The notes beneath the pieces are model-generated. The model was not told the origin of the DNA. It was given only the letters and a program-made list of their open reading frames with translations, and did no database searches. A stretch of 39,608 nt of DNA from Propionicimonas sp. (GTDB lineage: Bacteria; Actinomycetota; Actinomycetes; Propionibacteriales; Propionibacteriaceae): positions 1 to 39,608 of the forward strand of contig NZ_JARKPQ010000205.1 in the NCBI RefSeq assembly GCF_029975155.1. The letters are read 5' to 3'. The position numbers and the translations under genes were made by a program. Shown in pieces: positions 17,220 to 24,842 of the stretch; positions within the stretch are counted from its first letter, which is position 1; each line of letters opens with the position of its first letter.

Positions 17220-18503
17220 CTACCCGCAATGCTCTGCCTCTTCGTTCGTTGCACGGGCATCAGGTCTGTTACGAGCCTCACGCCCCCGACGCCGATCTGC
17301 CTCGTACAGCGCCGCCTCAAACAGGTCTATGTTTCTCTGCACCGACAGGTTCTGAGCAACGAACGTCGGCCCGGCCTCGGCCTTCTCCGGCGTCCAGGCA
17401 GCATGCGTGTCTTCCACCGCGGTGACCAGCGCCTCGGGGGATCCGGGACGAACCGTGGCCCCGGCGCCACTGGCCACCATCTCATCCGTCGTCGCGCTGC
17501 TCGGGTCGGTCGCGGCGACGACCGGCAGGCCGGTCATGAAGTAGCTTGTCAACTTGCTCGGTACCGCAGCATCGACGAGGCTCGGCCTCTCATTCACGAG
17601 GAGGACGTCGGCGGCTGACAAGACCGCGAAGAAGTCCTCGTCCGGGACGGGCGCAATGAACTGGACAGCAGGGCAGCCGCGTCCGCGGTGCTCAAGACTC
17701 GCGCGCTGGTTCCCGTCGCCCAAGAAGGCGAATCTCACCGGCCGACTGTGCCGCGACGCCCACCACGCCGCGTCCACCACGTTCTCGAGACCTTGTTTGG
17801 CCCCCATGTTTCCAGCGTGCAGCACAATCAGTTCAGACTCATCTTGCCATCCGTACCTCTCCCGCACGTCCTGCACGCTGAGTCGTGAGCCATGCCGGAC
17901 GTGGGTCCAGTTACGAACCACATTGACCAAGCCCTTGGCCACGCGGAGCCGATCAACCACGAAGCGCTCGAAACGGTCGTGGATCACCACGACCCCGTCG
18001 CACGACCGGGCCAACGAACTCTCAATCGTCGCCATCAGTCGAGTCATCGCTTTCGCGACCGTGCCCGGCGTCTCCGCAACGCCTGCGGAGTAGAGGTCCT
18101 GCATCCAGAGCACAGCTGCGGGGCGACCCCGCGACATCGACATCCGGATCCGTACGACAAGACTGGCGAAGAGGGACGGGCTGACCAACACCACGACATC
18201 CGCCTCGCGATCGATGTGTCGCGCAAAGGCCAGACCATGGGCGAACTCGTAGAGAAGCCGCTTCAGAAAGGTCGGGCTGCGCGGAACGTACGCGCGGTGA
18301 CGGCTCACGAGGACTCCGCCCTCGCTCGCAACAGCCCGCCACGTCGACTCCGGATGGACTTCCCAGCCGGGGTAGTGCGGGGCACCTGCGACGACCGACA
18401 CCTCATGGCCTCTTGCGGCAAGTCCTTCGGCACATCCGCGAACGTACGGCGCGTTGCCAGTGCTCTCAGGGCTGAAGTGGGTCGAGATGAACTGAACGCG
18501 CAT
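17220..18503 (-). CDS. GT4 family glycosyltransferase (WcaI/WbuB-like)
   Basis: 427-residue GT-B enzyme. The N-terminal domain starts VQFISTHFSPESTGNAPYV with GLAARGHEVSVVAGAPHYPGW, the opening shared by WcaI/WbuB-like glycosyltransferases. A membrane-associated amphipathic stretch (PTFLKRLLYEFAHGLAFA) follows, then ALWMQDLYSAG, a start of the second domain at LIVLHAGNMGAKQGLENVVD, and the donor-site region VPSKLTSYFMTGLPVVA. It probably adds an early or fucose-like sugar, but this is family inference. ATG 18503 begins at the conserved Met-Arg-Val; GTG 18530 would add nine residues. It is divergent from the WbaP-like gene. Confidence 0.9.
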   Translation of the reverse strand: MRVQFISTHFSPESTGNAPYVRGCAEGLAARGHEVSVVAGAPHYPGWEVHPESTWRAVASEGGVLVSRHRAYVPRSPTFLKRLLYEFAHGLAFARHIDREADVVVLVSPSLFASLVVRIRMSMSRGRPAAVLWMQDLYSAGVAETPGTVAKAMTRLMATIESSLARSCDGVVVIHDRFERFVVDRLRVAKGLVNVVRNWTHVRHGSRLSVQDVRERYGWQDESELIVLHAGNMGAKQGLENVVDAAWWASRHSRPVRFAFLGDGNQRASLEHRGRGCPAVQFIAPVPDEDFFAVLSAADVLLVNERPSLVDAAVPSKLTSYFMTGLPVVAATDPSSATTDEMVASGAGATVRPGSPEALVTAVEDTHAAWTPEKAEAGPTFVAQNLSVQRNIDLFEAALYEADRRRGREARNRPDARATNEEAEHCG

Positions 18504-18929
18504 CGCTCGGTTACCTGGGGCAGCGCTCACGGCTCATTGCAGCTTTCGTCGCTGATGAGTGCGGGCGCCACTGGTGAGCTGGCGGGGTTGGCAGGCTGCC
18601 GCGACTGCGCCATTCTGACCTTGCCGAAAGCGTGTCACCACCAGAAATCCCATCTCACGAGCCCTCTTGCCAACCAGCCCGAGCCGCAGAAGTGGGGCCT
18701 TGCTCCCGTCAGCGGCCGAAAGTGTACTAGACCCAGGACCATGTGGTTGGCCGGACGGCCTGCACCCTTCCCTCCCGCGGTGACTGCCCTTCAGCGAGGC
18801 GAGTCCCAGGAAGCGGCGGGACCTCGGGTCGTTCTGCGTGACCGAATCATCTCCGGGCCGCCCGGCAGATAGTCGTCGCCAATCGGGCTCTCGGCGGGTG
18901 GACCGGCCGAGAGGCCCGTTCATGCCAGC

Positions 18930-18951
18930 TTCGTACATGGTTCGTACACGG
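18930..18951 (+). promoter_or_regulatory. Tandem direct repeat TTCGTACAYGG x2
   Basis: Two adjacent 11-base copies (TTCGTACATGG, TTCGTACACGG), differing at one base. They end about 30 bases before the TACACT box, where an activator or repressor could act on the first gene of polysaccharide assembly. Confidence 0.4.
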
Positions 18952-18980
18952 ATCGGCCCAGGCGGTCAGGCGGCTGTGCT

Positions 18981-18986
18981 TACACT
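18981..18986 (+). promoter_or_regulatory. -10 box TACACT for the WbaP-like gene
   Basis: TACACT, nine bases before ATG 18996; predicted leader of only a few bases. Confidence 0.45.
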
Positions 18987-18995
18987 AGTGCGGTC

Positions 18996-20570
18996 ATGAA
19001 CGCGACTAATGGCCGCGGGCGAGCCCCCACGCAGGCCGTCCACACCACCCCCGAGCCCACCCTGTCCCGACCGGCACCACGGAACGGGCGCTCCTCCGAG
19101 CCCGCACGGAATCCCGTCAGCCGGGTGGCCGCGTTCTACCCCCAGCACGGCGTCGGCTGGGCCAGAATCTACGCGCGCAGGCTCTGGTTCAGCGACGTGG
19201 CGATCATCGTCCTCACCCTTGCCAGCGCTCAGGCCGTCCTCGAGGCGCAGGGCACCACCCAACTGCCCGTCTACGGTCTCGGCTCCGTGAGCTACTCGAT
19301 CGCCATGCTTGTCATCGGCATCATCTGGCTGCTCGCGCTGGGCGTCATCGACACGCGAAGTGAGCACATCGTCGGCCACGGCAACACCGAATACGTCCGC
19401 ATCCTGCACGGAACCGTCGCTGGCTTCATGACAGCGCTCACCGTTGCCTTCTTCCTGCGCGCCGAACTCTCCAGAGCCCTCTTCGTCTTCGCCGCCCCGT
19501 CCGGGCTCGTCCTGCTGTGGTTGTCGCGCTGGCTATGGCGTCAATGGCTGCGCCGGCAACAACTGACCGGCAAGTACCTCCACCGCGCGGTCGTGGTCGG
19601 GGAGCCGGGCAAGGTCGCCCACATCGCCAACGTGATCAACAGCACCGTGGGCACGGGCTTCGAGCTGGTCGGGATGATTACCAAGCGCCCCAGTACCGAC
19701 CCGCCGCAGATCGACCTCCCGGTGCTCGGGGACTACAACCATGCGGTAGCAGCGATCGACAAGGCCGGGGCCGACACCCTGATCGTCGCCAGCGCCGACG
19801 ACCTCAGCCCCCGGATGACCCGCCTGCTCAGCTGGGCGATGGCCGAGCGGGACGTGCAGTGGATCGTCGCGCCCGCCATGACCGACATCGCCGGCCCGCG
19901 GATTCACGCCCGCCCCGTCGCCGGGCTGCCGCTCGTCCATGTGTCGTTCCCGACCCTCGAGGGCAACCGACGGATCCTCAAGCGCAGCATGGACCTGATC
20001 GGCTCCACCCTGCTGATCCTGCTGCTGTCGCCGGTGCTGCTCGCAGTGGCGCTCACGGTCAAGCTGACCAGTCCGGGCCCGATCTTCTACCGGCAGGAGC
20101 GCGTCGGTCGCGGCGGCACGCCTTTCGGCATGATCAAGTTCCGCTCCATGATCGTGAACGCGGACGCCCAACTCGCCACCCTGCTCGCCCAGCAGGGCAC
20201 CAGCGACACGCCACTGTTCAAGGTGACCGACGACCCGCGGATCACCCCGGTCGGCAGGATCCTGCGCAAGTACTCGCTGGACGAGTTGCCTCAGCTGTTC
20301 AACGTGTTCATCGGCGAGATGAGCCTCGTCGGCCCCCGGCCCCAGCGGCCCGCCGAAGTCGCTCTCTATGACGACGTCGCCCACCGCCGGCTGCGGGTGA
20401 AGCCCGGGATGAGCGGCCTGTGGCAGGTCAGCGGACGCTCCGCGCTCTCCTGGGACGACGCGCTGCGCCTCGACCTCTACTACGTGGAGAACTGGTCGCT
20501 GGCTTCGGACATCATCATCCTCTTCCGCACCTTCAAGGCCGTGTTCATGCCCGAGGACACCGCTCACTGA
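18996..20570 (+). CDS. Undecaprenyl-phosphate sugar-1-phosphate transferase (WbaP/CpsE-like)
   Basis: 524-residue polyisoprenyl-phosphate hexose-1-phosphate transferase that starts repeat-unit synthesis. Order: a Pro-rich cytoplasmic head to about residue 55, about four transmembrane helices to about 190, and a Rossmann-like CoA-binding-3-type domain (VVVGEPGKVAHIANVI). One further hydrophobic segment (SMDLIGSTLLILLLSPVLL) follows. The catalytic C-terminal domain carries KLTSPGPIFYRQERVGRGG, MIKFRSM, YSLDELPQLFNVFIGEMSLV and GPRPQRP. These are invariant in the family, so it should be active. The donor sugar (glucose or galactose) cannot be read from sequence. It is the right-hand gene of the island. 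Confidence 0.95.
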   Translation: MNATNGRGRAPTQAVHTTPEPTLSRPAPRNGRSSEPARNPVSRVAAFYPQHGVGWARIYARRLWFSDVAIIVLTLASAQAVLEAQGTTQLPVYGLGSVSYSIAMLVIGIIWLLALGVIDTRSEHIVGHGNTEYVRILHGTVAGFMTALTVAFFLRAELSRALFVFAAPSGLVLLWLSRWLWRQWLRRQQLTGKYLHRAVVVGEPGKVAHIANVINSTVGTGFELVGMITKRPSTDPPQIDLPVLGDYNHAVAAIDKAGADTLIVASADDLSPRMTRLLSWAMAERDVQWIVAPAMTDIAGPRIHARPVAGLPLVHVSFPTLEGNRRILKRSMDLIGSTLLILLLSPVLLAVALTVKLTSPGPIFYRQERVGRGGTPFGMIKFRSMIVNADAQLATLLAQQGTSDTPLFKVTDDPRITPVGRILRKYSLDELPQLFNVFIGEMSLVGPRPQRPAEVALYDDVAHRRLRVKPGMSGLWQVSGRSALSWDDALRLDLYYVENWSLASDIIILFRTFKAVFMPEDTAH

Positions 20571-20576
20571 GGTCCG

Positions 20577-20629
20577 GATCCACCGATTGAGCGCGTCTCG
20601 ACAAGCTCGACGAGCGGTTTCGGTGGATC
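20577..20629. terminator. REP-containing inverted repeat between convergent genes
   Basis: Outer arms GATCCACCGA/TCGGTGGATC are perfectly complementary over ten bases and enclose a REP-like copy (20593-20617, GTCTCGACAAGCTCGACGAG). It sits between the stops of the WbaP-like and DUF4143 genes and could fold in either transcript, so it probably works as a bidirectional terminator. Confidence 0.55.
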
Positions 20630-20688
20630 AGGGCTGAGATCCCGAAGGTCGCGACGCGGAGTCGCGCGCGGCGCCTCCCGTCGCAGAG

Positions 20689-21963
20689 TCACGGGGCAAG
20701 CGCGGCAAGCGGGGCTGTCACCGTGCCGTCGTCCGTGACCAGAGTCGGCCCCGTGCCCGTCACGACGAGGCGGAATGCCGGCTCACCTACCACCTGGGCA
20801 TCGATCTGGGCGAGCACATGGTTCAGTGTCTCCACGGCATACGGCAACTGGGCGCCAGCAAGCTTCACTTCGACAGCGCCCCAGCGTCCATCCGGCAGAG
20901 TGATGACCGCATCAATCTCGTTACCGTAAGAGTCGCGGTAGTGCCTCACCTCTCCGTCGATCGCTGTGGCGAGAACCGTCAGGTCATGGATAACCGCGCT
21001 CTCGAACAACACACCGAGCGTCCTCAGGTCACCCCGAAGCTGTTTGTGCCCAGCCCCGAGCACCGCAGCGGCAAGCGCGGGGTCCACCAGATGCAGCTTC
21101 GGCGAGGTGCGCACCCGGGCCCGCGAACGTAGCGCTGGCGTCCATGGTTGTTGGGCTTCGACGATGAACAGCCGCTGGAGCAATCCGACGTAGGTGCTCA
21201 CGGTCTCGGGGGTGATGGCTGGCGCCACAGCACGAAGGTCGGTCGCGAGTGTCTTGAAGGTGACCTCTGAAGCAACCGAGCGGGCCAGCGCCACGATGAG
21301 TTGCCTCAAGACCTCCGGTTCGTGGCGGACCTCGGCGATCCGGTGGATGTCGACGCGCGCGACATCACCAACGTAACCGCGCAGCCGGTCCGCCGACTGC
21401 GTCGGCGTGAGTTCAGTCATCGCCGGGAAACCCGGACGCAGCAGATTCCCGATCATGGCGTCCAACTCGGACGCGTCAAGATCGGTCGACGGCCGGTTGC
21501 CGTCAAAGAGACCCGCGAGGCTCACAACGCCCGGCGGCGTATCAAGCTTCTCCCACCACGACATGGTTCGTTGGCGTAGCCGCAGGAAGCGCCCGGCGCC
21601 GGTATGCCGGGTGATGTCGTCCACAGGCACAGCGGACCCGGTGAGGATGAACCGTCCTGGCTCGACTGACGCGTCCACGGCACGCCGCACCAGATTCCAC
21701 AGTTCCGGGGCAAGCTGCCACTCGTCCAGCAGTCTCGGCGCCGTGCCTTCGAGCAGCGAGCGTGGTGCGATCTCGAGCAGGCGCCGAGCCTCGGAATCAT
21801 CGATGAATGCGTACGAACCCGCAGCATGCATCGCGGTCATGGTCTTGCCGCTGGCACGCGCCCCCTCGATCACGACGGCGCCAGCAGCAGCCAGAGCGCG
21901 ACGCAGCGCCTCGTCGATCACGCGGGGCCGGTACTTACGTCCGAGTGCCTTCACCGTGTCCAT
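20689..21963 (-). CDS. DUF4143 ATPase: AAA domain plus PD-(D/E)XK-like domain
   Basis: 424-residue protein. The AAA part has Walker A GARASGKT (Gly34-Thr41), Walker B LLDEWQ (Asp80-Glu81) and a sensor-like FILTGSA. A helical middle follows, then the DUF4143 domain with a nuclease-like signature EIDAVI ... WGAVEVKLAG, the Asp ... Glu-x-Lys pattern of PD-(D/E)XK enzymes. The family is common in bacteria and archaea and its cell role is unsettled. ATG 21963 lies six bases after a TACTGT box; the five-codon upstream extension is unlikely. Four 23-bp direct repeats lie directly upstream. A truncated homologue with the same upstream plan lies at 3930. Confidence 0.88.
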   Translation of the reverse strand: MDTVKALGRKYRPRVIDEALRRALAAAGAVVIEGARASGKTMTAMHAAGSYAFIDDSEARRLLEIAPRSLLEGTAPRLLDEWQLAPELWNLVRRAVDASVEPGRFILTGSAVPVDDITRHTGAGRFLRLRQRTMSWWEKLDTPPGVVSLAGLFDGNRPSTDLDASELDAMIGNLLRPGFPAMTELTPTQSADRLRGYVGDVARVDIHRIAEVRHEPEVLRQLIVALARSVASEVTFKTLATDLRAVAPAITPETVSTYVGLLQRLFIVEAQQPWTPALRSRARVRTSPKLHLVDPALAAAVLGAGHKQLRGDLRTLGVLFESAVIHDLTVLATAIDGEVRHYRDSYGNEIDAVITLPDGRWGAVEVKLAGAQLPYAVETLNHVLAQIDAQVVGEPAFRLVVTGTGPTLVTDDGTVTAPLAALAP

Positions 21964-21969
21964 GCGGTG

Positions 21970-21975
21970 ACAGTA
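21970..21975 (-). promoter_or_regulatory. -10 box TACTGT for the DUF4143 gene
   Basis: On the minus strand TACTGT is followed by exactly six bases and ATG 21963, and starts two bases after the last 23-bp repeat. The -35 region is therefore inside the repeat. Confidence 0.55.
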
Positions 21976-21976
21976 C

Positions 21977-22068
21977 ACTCCAGGCCGAGGATTGCAGACG
22001 CCCTAGGCCGAGAATTGCAGACACTCTAGGCTGAGAGTTGCAGATGTCCTAGGCCGAGGATTGCAGAC
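21977..22068 (-). repeat. Array B: four 23-bp tandem direct repeats
   Basis: Units at 21977-21999, 22000-22022, 22023-22045 and 22046-22068, head to tail without spacers. Read on the minus strand each has TCTGCAA at positions 2-8, a CTC block and GCCT at 15-18. Three of four carry CCTAG; variation is mostly at positions 1, 9-10, 14 and 20-23. Conservation is much higher than in array A. Array A units share TCTGNNAT with these units at the same phase. The array fills the space between the DUF4143 promoter and the end of the upstream glycerophosphodiesterase gene. Confidence 0.88.
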
Positions 22069-22093
22069 CGCAGTTCCCACGACCACCGACTCT

Positions 22094-22819
22094 TTATACC
22101 TCGCCACGCACCCTTGCCGCCACACCGGGGACGTCGGTGAACACTCCGTCGGCGCCCCAGGCGAACATGCGCGCCAGACCCCGCGTGCTGTTCACCACCC
22201 ACGGACGCACCGCGAGACCCGCCGCGTGCGCCTTGCGCACGTAGCCCGGGCCGAGCAGGTAGCGGACGGGCGGGTGCAGCGCGGCCACGCCGAGCCTCGC
22301 CGCGTACCGCCACGGCTTGTACAGCGGGTCGGTGTAGAGCATCGCCAGCTCGGTCGGGGCGCCCAGCTTCCGCAACCTCCGCAGCGAGTAGTGGTTGAAC
22401 GTCGACAGCACGACCCGCTCCGCGATGCCGTACTGGGCGACCGCCGCCAGCACCTGCTCCTCGAGCCCCGGATAGGCCTCCTCCGAGTTCTTCAACTCGA
22501 TGTTCAGCCTGAGCCCCGTGGGCACGAGCAGGTCCAGCGTCTCGGCGAGCGTGGGCACGCGGACGCCCGCGTAACCCGGCCGGCCGCCGGACGCATCGAG
22601 GGTGCGGACGTCCGCCAGCGTCGTGGCGGCCACGGGCCCCCGTCCGTCCGTGGTGCGGTCGAGGGTCTCGTCGTGCAGGACGACCACCGTGCCGTCCGCC
22701 GTGAGCTGGACGTCGAACTCGACCCCGTCCGCGCCCTGGGCCACCGCCAGCTCGAACGCGGGGAGCGTGTTCTCCGGCGCGTCCGCGCGTGCGCCCCGGT
22801 GCGCCCAGATCAGGGTCAT
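22094..22819 (-). CDS. Glycerophosphodiester phosphodiesterase
   Basis: 241-residue GDPD TIM barrel that hydrolyses deacylated phospholipids to glycerol-3-phosphate and an alcohol. Catalytic and metal residues are in WAHRGARADAPENTL, GVEFDVQLTADGTVVVLHDETLDRTT and LNIELKN; the C-terminal WVVNSTRGLARMFAWGADGVFTD is the usual end. There is no signal peptide, so it is a cytoplasmic type. ATG 22819 follows AGGAG at a good distance; ATG 22831 upstream is possible. A REP-like copy lies just ahead of the start. The gene ends 26 bases from array B. Confidence 0.93.
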   Translation of the reverse strand: MTLIWAHRGARADAPENTLPAFELAVAQGADGVEFDVQLTADGTVVVLHDETLDRTTDGRGPVAATTLADVRTLDASGGRPGYAGVRVPTLAETLDLLVPTGLRLNIELKNSEEAYPGLEEQVLAAVAQYGIAERVVLSTFNHYSLRRLRKLGAPTELAMLYTDPLYKPWRYAARLGVAALHPPVRYLLGPGYVRKAHAAGLAVRPWVVNSTRGLARMFAWGADGVFTDVPGVAARVRGEV

Positions 22820-22837
22820 CAGGCTCCTCATGCGTCG

Positions 22838-22862
22838 GGGTCTCGACAAGCTCGACCAGCGA
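22838..22862 (+). repeat. REP-like element copy 3
   Basis: GTCTCGACAAGCTCGACCAG core between the divergent GDPD and DUF885 genes. Confidence 0.7.
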
Positions 22863-22878
22863 TCGGGTGGACAAGGAT

Positions 22879-22884
22879 TAGGGT
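22879..22884 (+). promoter_or_regulatory. -10 box TAGGGT for the DUF885 gene
   Basis: TAGGGT is followed by six bases and GTG 22891; predicted leaderless transcript beginning just after the REP-like copy. Confidence 0.5.
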
Positions 22885-22890
22885 CGGACT

Positions 22891-24588
22891 GTGACTGTAC
22901 GCCAGCCGACTGCCATCGATGCCATCGCCGACACCTACACCAACCGGCTCGCGGAGATCGATCCGCTCGAAGCCACCAGCATGGGGATCCCCGGCCACGA
23001 CCACCAGATGACCGACCTCTCCCCCGACGGCTACGCCGAACGCGCGCGGCTCGACCGCGAGACGCTCGCCGACCTGGCCAAGGCCGTGCCGGTCGACGAC
23101 GTGGACCGGGTCACCGCCGCCGCGATGGCCGACCGGCTGCGGCCGGCCCTGGAACTGGACGAGTCCGGGGAACTGCTGGCGCAGCTGAACGTGATCGCCT
23201 CGCCCGTCCAGTACCTGCGCGACGTGCTCGACATCATGCCCACGGCGACCACCGACGACTGGGCGAACATCGCGTCCCGGGTGAGCCGGGTACCGGAGGC
23301 CGTGCACGGCTACATCGAGTCGCTGCGGGAGGCCGCACGGCTCGGGCTGGTCGCCGCCGAGCGGCAGGTGGAGGAGTGCATCAAGCAGGCCGCGGAGCTC
23401 GCGGACCCGTCCTCGTCGTTCTTCGTCACCTTCCTGGCCGAGGCGCAGCCGGACGGGGCGCCGGCGTCCGGACCACTGGCCCACGACCTCACGACGGCCG
23501 CACGCTTGGCCGCCGAGGCGTACGGCGCCCTGGTGGACTTCCTCACCGACGAGCTCGCCGGCCAGGCGCCCACCGATGACGCCGTCGGCCGCGACCGCTA
23601 CGCACTCTGGTCGCGGGAGTTCGTCGGCGCCGCGGTCGACCTGGACGAGACCTACGAGTGGGGACTGGCCGAGCTGGCCCGGATGGCGGCCGAGCAGGAC
23701 CGGATCGTCGCCGAGATCGCGGGGCCCGGCGCGTCCATCGAGGACGCCATCGCGACGCTCGAGACCGATGCCGCGCGACTGTTGCACGGCAAGGACGCGC
23801 TGCAGGCATGGATGCAGGAGACCGCGGACGCCGCGGTGGCCGCGCTCGACGGCGTCCACTTCGACATCCCGGAGCAGATGCGCACCATCGAGTGCCGGAT
23901 CGCGCCCACCGAGACCGGCGGGATCTACTACACCGGGCCGTCCGACGACTTCTCGCGTCCGGGACGGATGTGGTGGTCGGTGCCGGCGGGGGTGACCGAG
24001 TTCAGCACCTGGCGGGAGAAGACGACGGTCTACCACGAGGGCGTCCCAGGGCATCACCTGCAGATCGCGCAGGCCGTGCTGAACCGGGACGAGCTGAACC
24101 GGTGGCGCCGGCTGGCCAGCTGGAGCTCCGGCCACGGCGAGGGCTGGGCGCTGTACGCCGAGCGGCTGATGGAGGAGTTCGGGTTCATGGACGACCCGGG
24201 CGACCGGCTGGGCCTGGTGGACGGCCAGCGGATGCGGGCGACGCGCGTGGTGCTCGACATCGGGGTGCACTGCCGTAAGCCGGCGCCCGCGGAGTGGGGC
24301 GGCGGCATCTGGGACGCCGACAAGGCCTGGGCGTGCTTCAAGGCCAACGTGAACATGGACGAGGCCTTCCTGCGGTTCGAGCTGAACCGCTACCTCGGCT
24401 GGCCCGGGCAGGCGCCGTCCTACAAGATCGGCCAGCGCCTGTGGGAGACCTACCGCGCCCAGGCCGCTGCTCTTGCCGGGCCGGAGTTCAGCCTCAAGGA
24501 CTTCCACACCCGCGCGCTGAACCTGGGTTCGGTGCCGCTGTCGGTGCTGCCGATGGCGTTGGGGTTGGACGCCGGACTCAGTGGTTGA
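22891..24588 (+). CDS. DUF885 domain protein, putative zinc metallopeptidase
   Basis: 565-residue cytoplasmic protein of the DUF885 family. The zinc-site motif is TVYHEGVPGHHLQIAQA (His-Glu ... Gly-His-His, the family's HExxxxHH-like form), followed by WSSGHGEGWALYAERLMEEFG, which supplies the downstream Glu ligand. The C-terminal YKIGQRLWETYR is also conserved. Members are thought to be peptidases, but few are tested. It begins at a leaderless GTG, has no signal peptide, and covers the whole family length, so it looks intact. Confidence 0.92.
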   Translation: MTVRQPTAIDAIADTYTNRLAEIDPLEATSMGIPGHDHQMTDLSPDGYAERARLDRETLADLAKAVPVDDVDRVTAAAMADRLRPALELDESGELLAQLNVIASPVQYLRDVLDIMPTATTDDWANIASRVSRVPEAVHGYIESLREAARLGLVAAERQVEECIKQAAELADPSSSFFVTFLAEAQPDGAPASGPLAHDLTTAARLAAEAYGALVDFLTDELAGQAPTDDAVGRDRYALWSREFVGAAVDLDETYEWGLAELARMAAEQDRIVAEIAGPGASIEDAIATLETDAARLLHGKDALQAWMQETADAAVAALDGVHFDIPEQMRTIECRIAPTETGGIYYTGPSDDFSRPGRMWWSVPAGVTEFSTWREKTTVYHEGVPGHHLQIAQAVLNRDELNRWRRLASWSSGHGEGWALYAERLMEEFGFMDDPGDRLGLVDGQRMRATRVVLDIGVHCRKPAPAEWGGGIWDADKAWACFKANVNMDEAFLRFELNRYLGWPGQAPSYKIGQRLWETYRAQAAALAGPEFSLKDFHTRALNLGSVPLSVLPMALGLDAGLSG

Positions 24589-24842
24589 GCCTGTGAAAAG
24601 CCCAGATCGGCCCTAGGCCTCGGCATCGAGGGACTGTCCCTGCGTGTTCCATGTTCCACATTTGAGGATGCCAAGAGTGTCCCCAAATTGAGAAATGTGG
24701 TGCATGTTTCCATGTTTCCTGGCTAGGGAGCTTCCCTGGCCTGCCGGAACACTCATCGTCATCCCGGCGAATGCCGGGATCTCTGGCAAGTCCGACGCAG
24801 TCCTCGGGATGGATCCGGGCTCACGCGCGTCGAAACGGTGGA
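24589..24842. other. Intergenic region with two dyads
   Basis: No gene seen. It contains an AT-richer stretch (24645-24720) with inverted arms CATGTTCCACATTT (24650-24663) and AAATGTGGTGCATG (24693-24706), complementary at 12 of 14 positions, and flanking GTTCCAT/GTTTCCAT repeats. Further on is a perfect hairpin at 24761-24780. Composition differs sharply from both neighbours, which suggests a remnant of inserted DNA. Confidence 0.5.
24761..24780. terminator. Perfect hairpin ATCCCGGC-GAAT-GCCGGGAT
   Basis: Eight-base perfect stem with a GAAT loop between the convergent DUF885 and map genes. Position fits a terminator for either gene. The sequence GTCATCCCGGCGAATGCCGG also resembles a dispersed intergenic repeat type known in many bacteria. 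Confidence 0.5.

Larger units (their letters stand above)
18504..18995. other. Divergent intergenic region between GT4 and WbaP-like genes
   Basis: Nearly 500 bases with no credible gene. It must hold promoters in both directions. It contains a strong hairpin near 18885-18917 (CTCTCGGC/GCCGAGAG extended by GGG/CCC), a tandem pair of TTCGTACAYGG (18930-18951) and the TACACT box for the WbaP-like gene. The hairpin lies upstream of the predicted start site, so it is not part of that leader. Confidence 0.45.

Noticed and set aside
18534..18938. 134-residue minus-strand frame in the GT4/WbaP gap
   Set aside because: No motif, no ribosome site, composition like non-coding sequence.
20577..20629. 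Mobile element end or attachment site
   Set aside because: The ten-base arms enclose a REP-like unit between two convergent stops. There is no transposase or integrase nearby, so terminator/REP is the simpler reading.
21977..22068. CRISPR array
   Set aside because: The 23-base units are directly adjacent with no spacers, and no cas gene is nearby.
22602..23579. 325-residue plus-strand frame
   Set aside because: Overlaps the GDPD and DUF885 genes, whose own motifs are clear; Arg/Gly-rich shadow.
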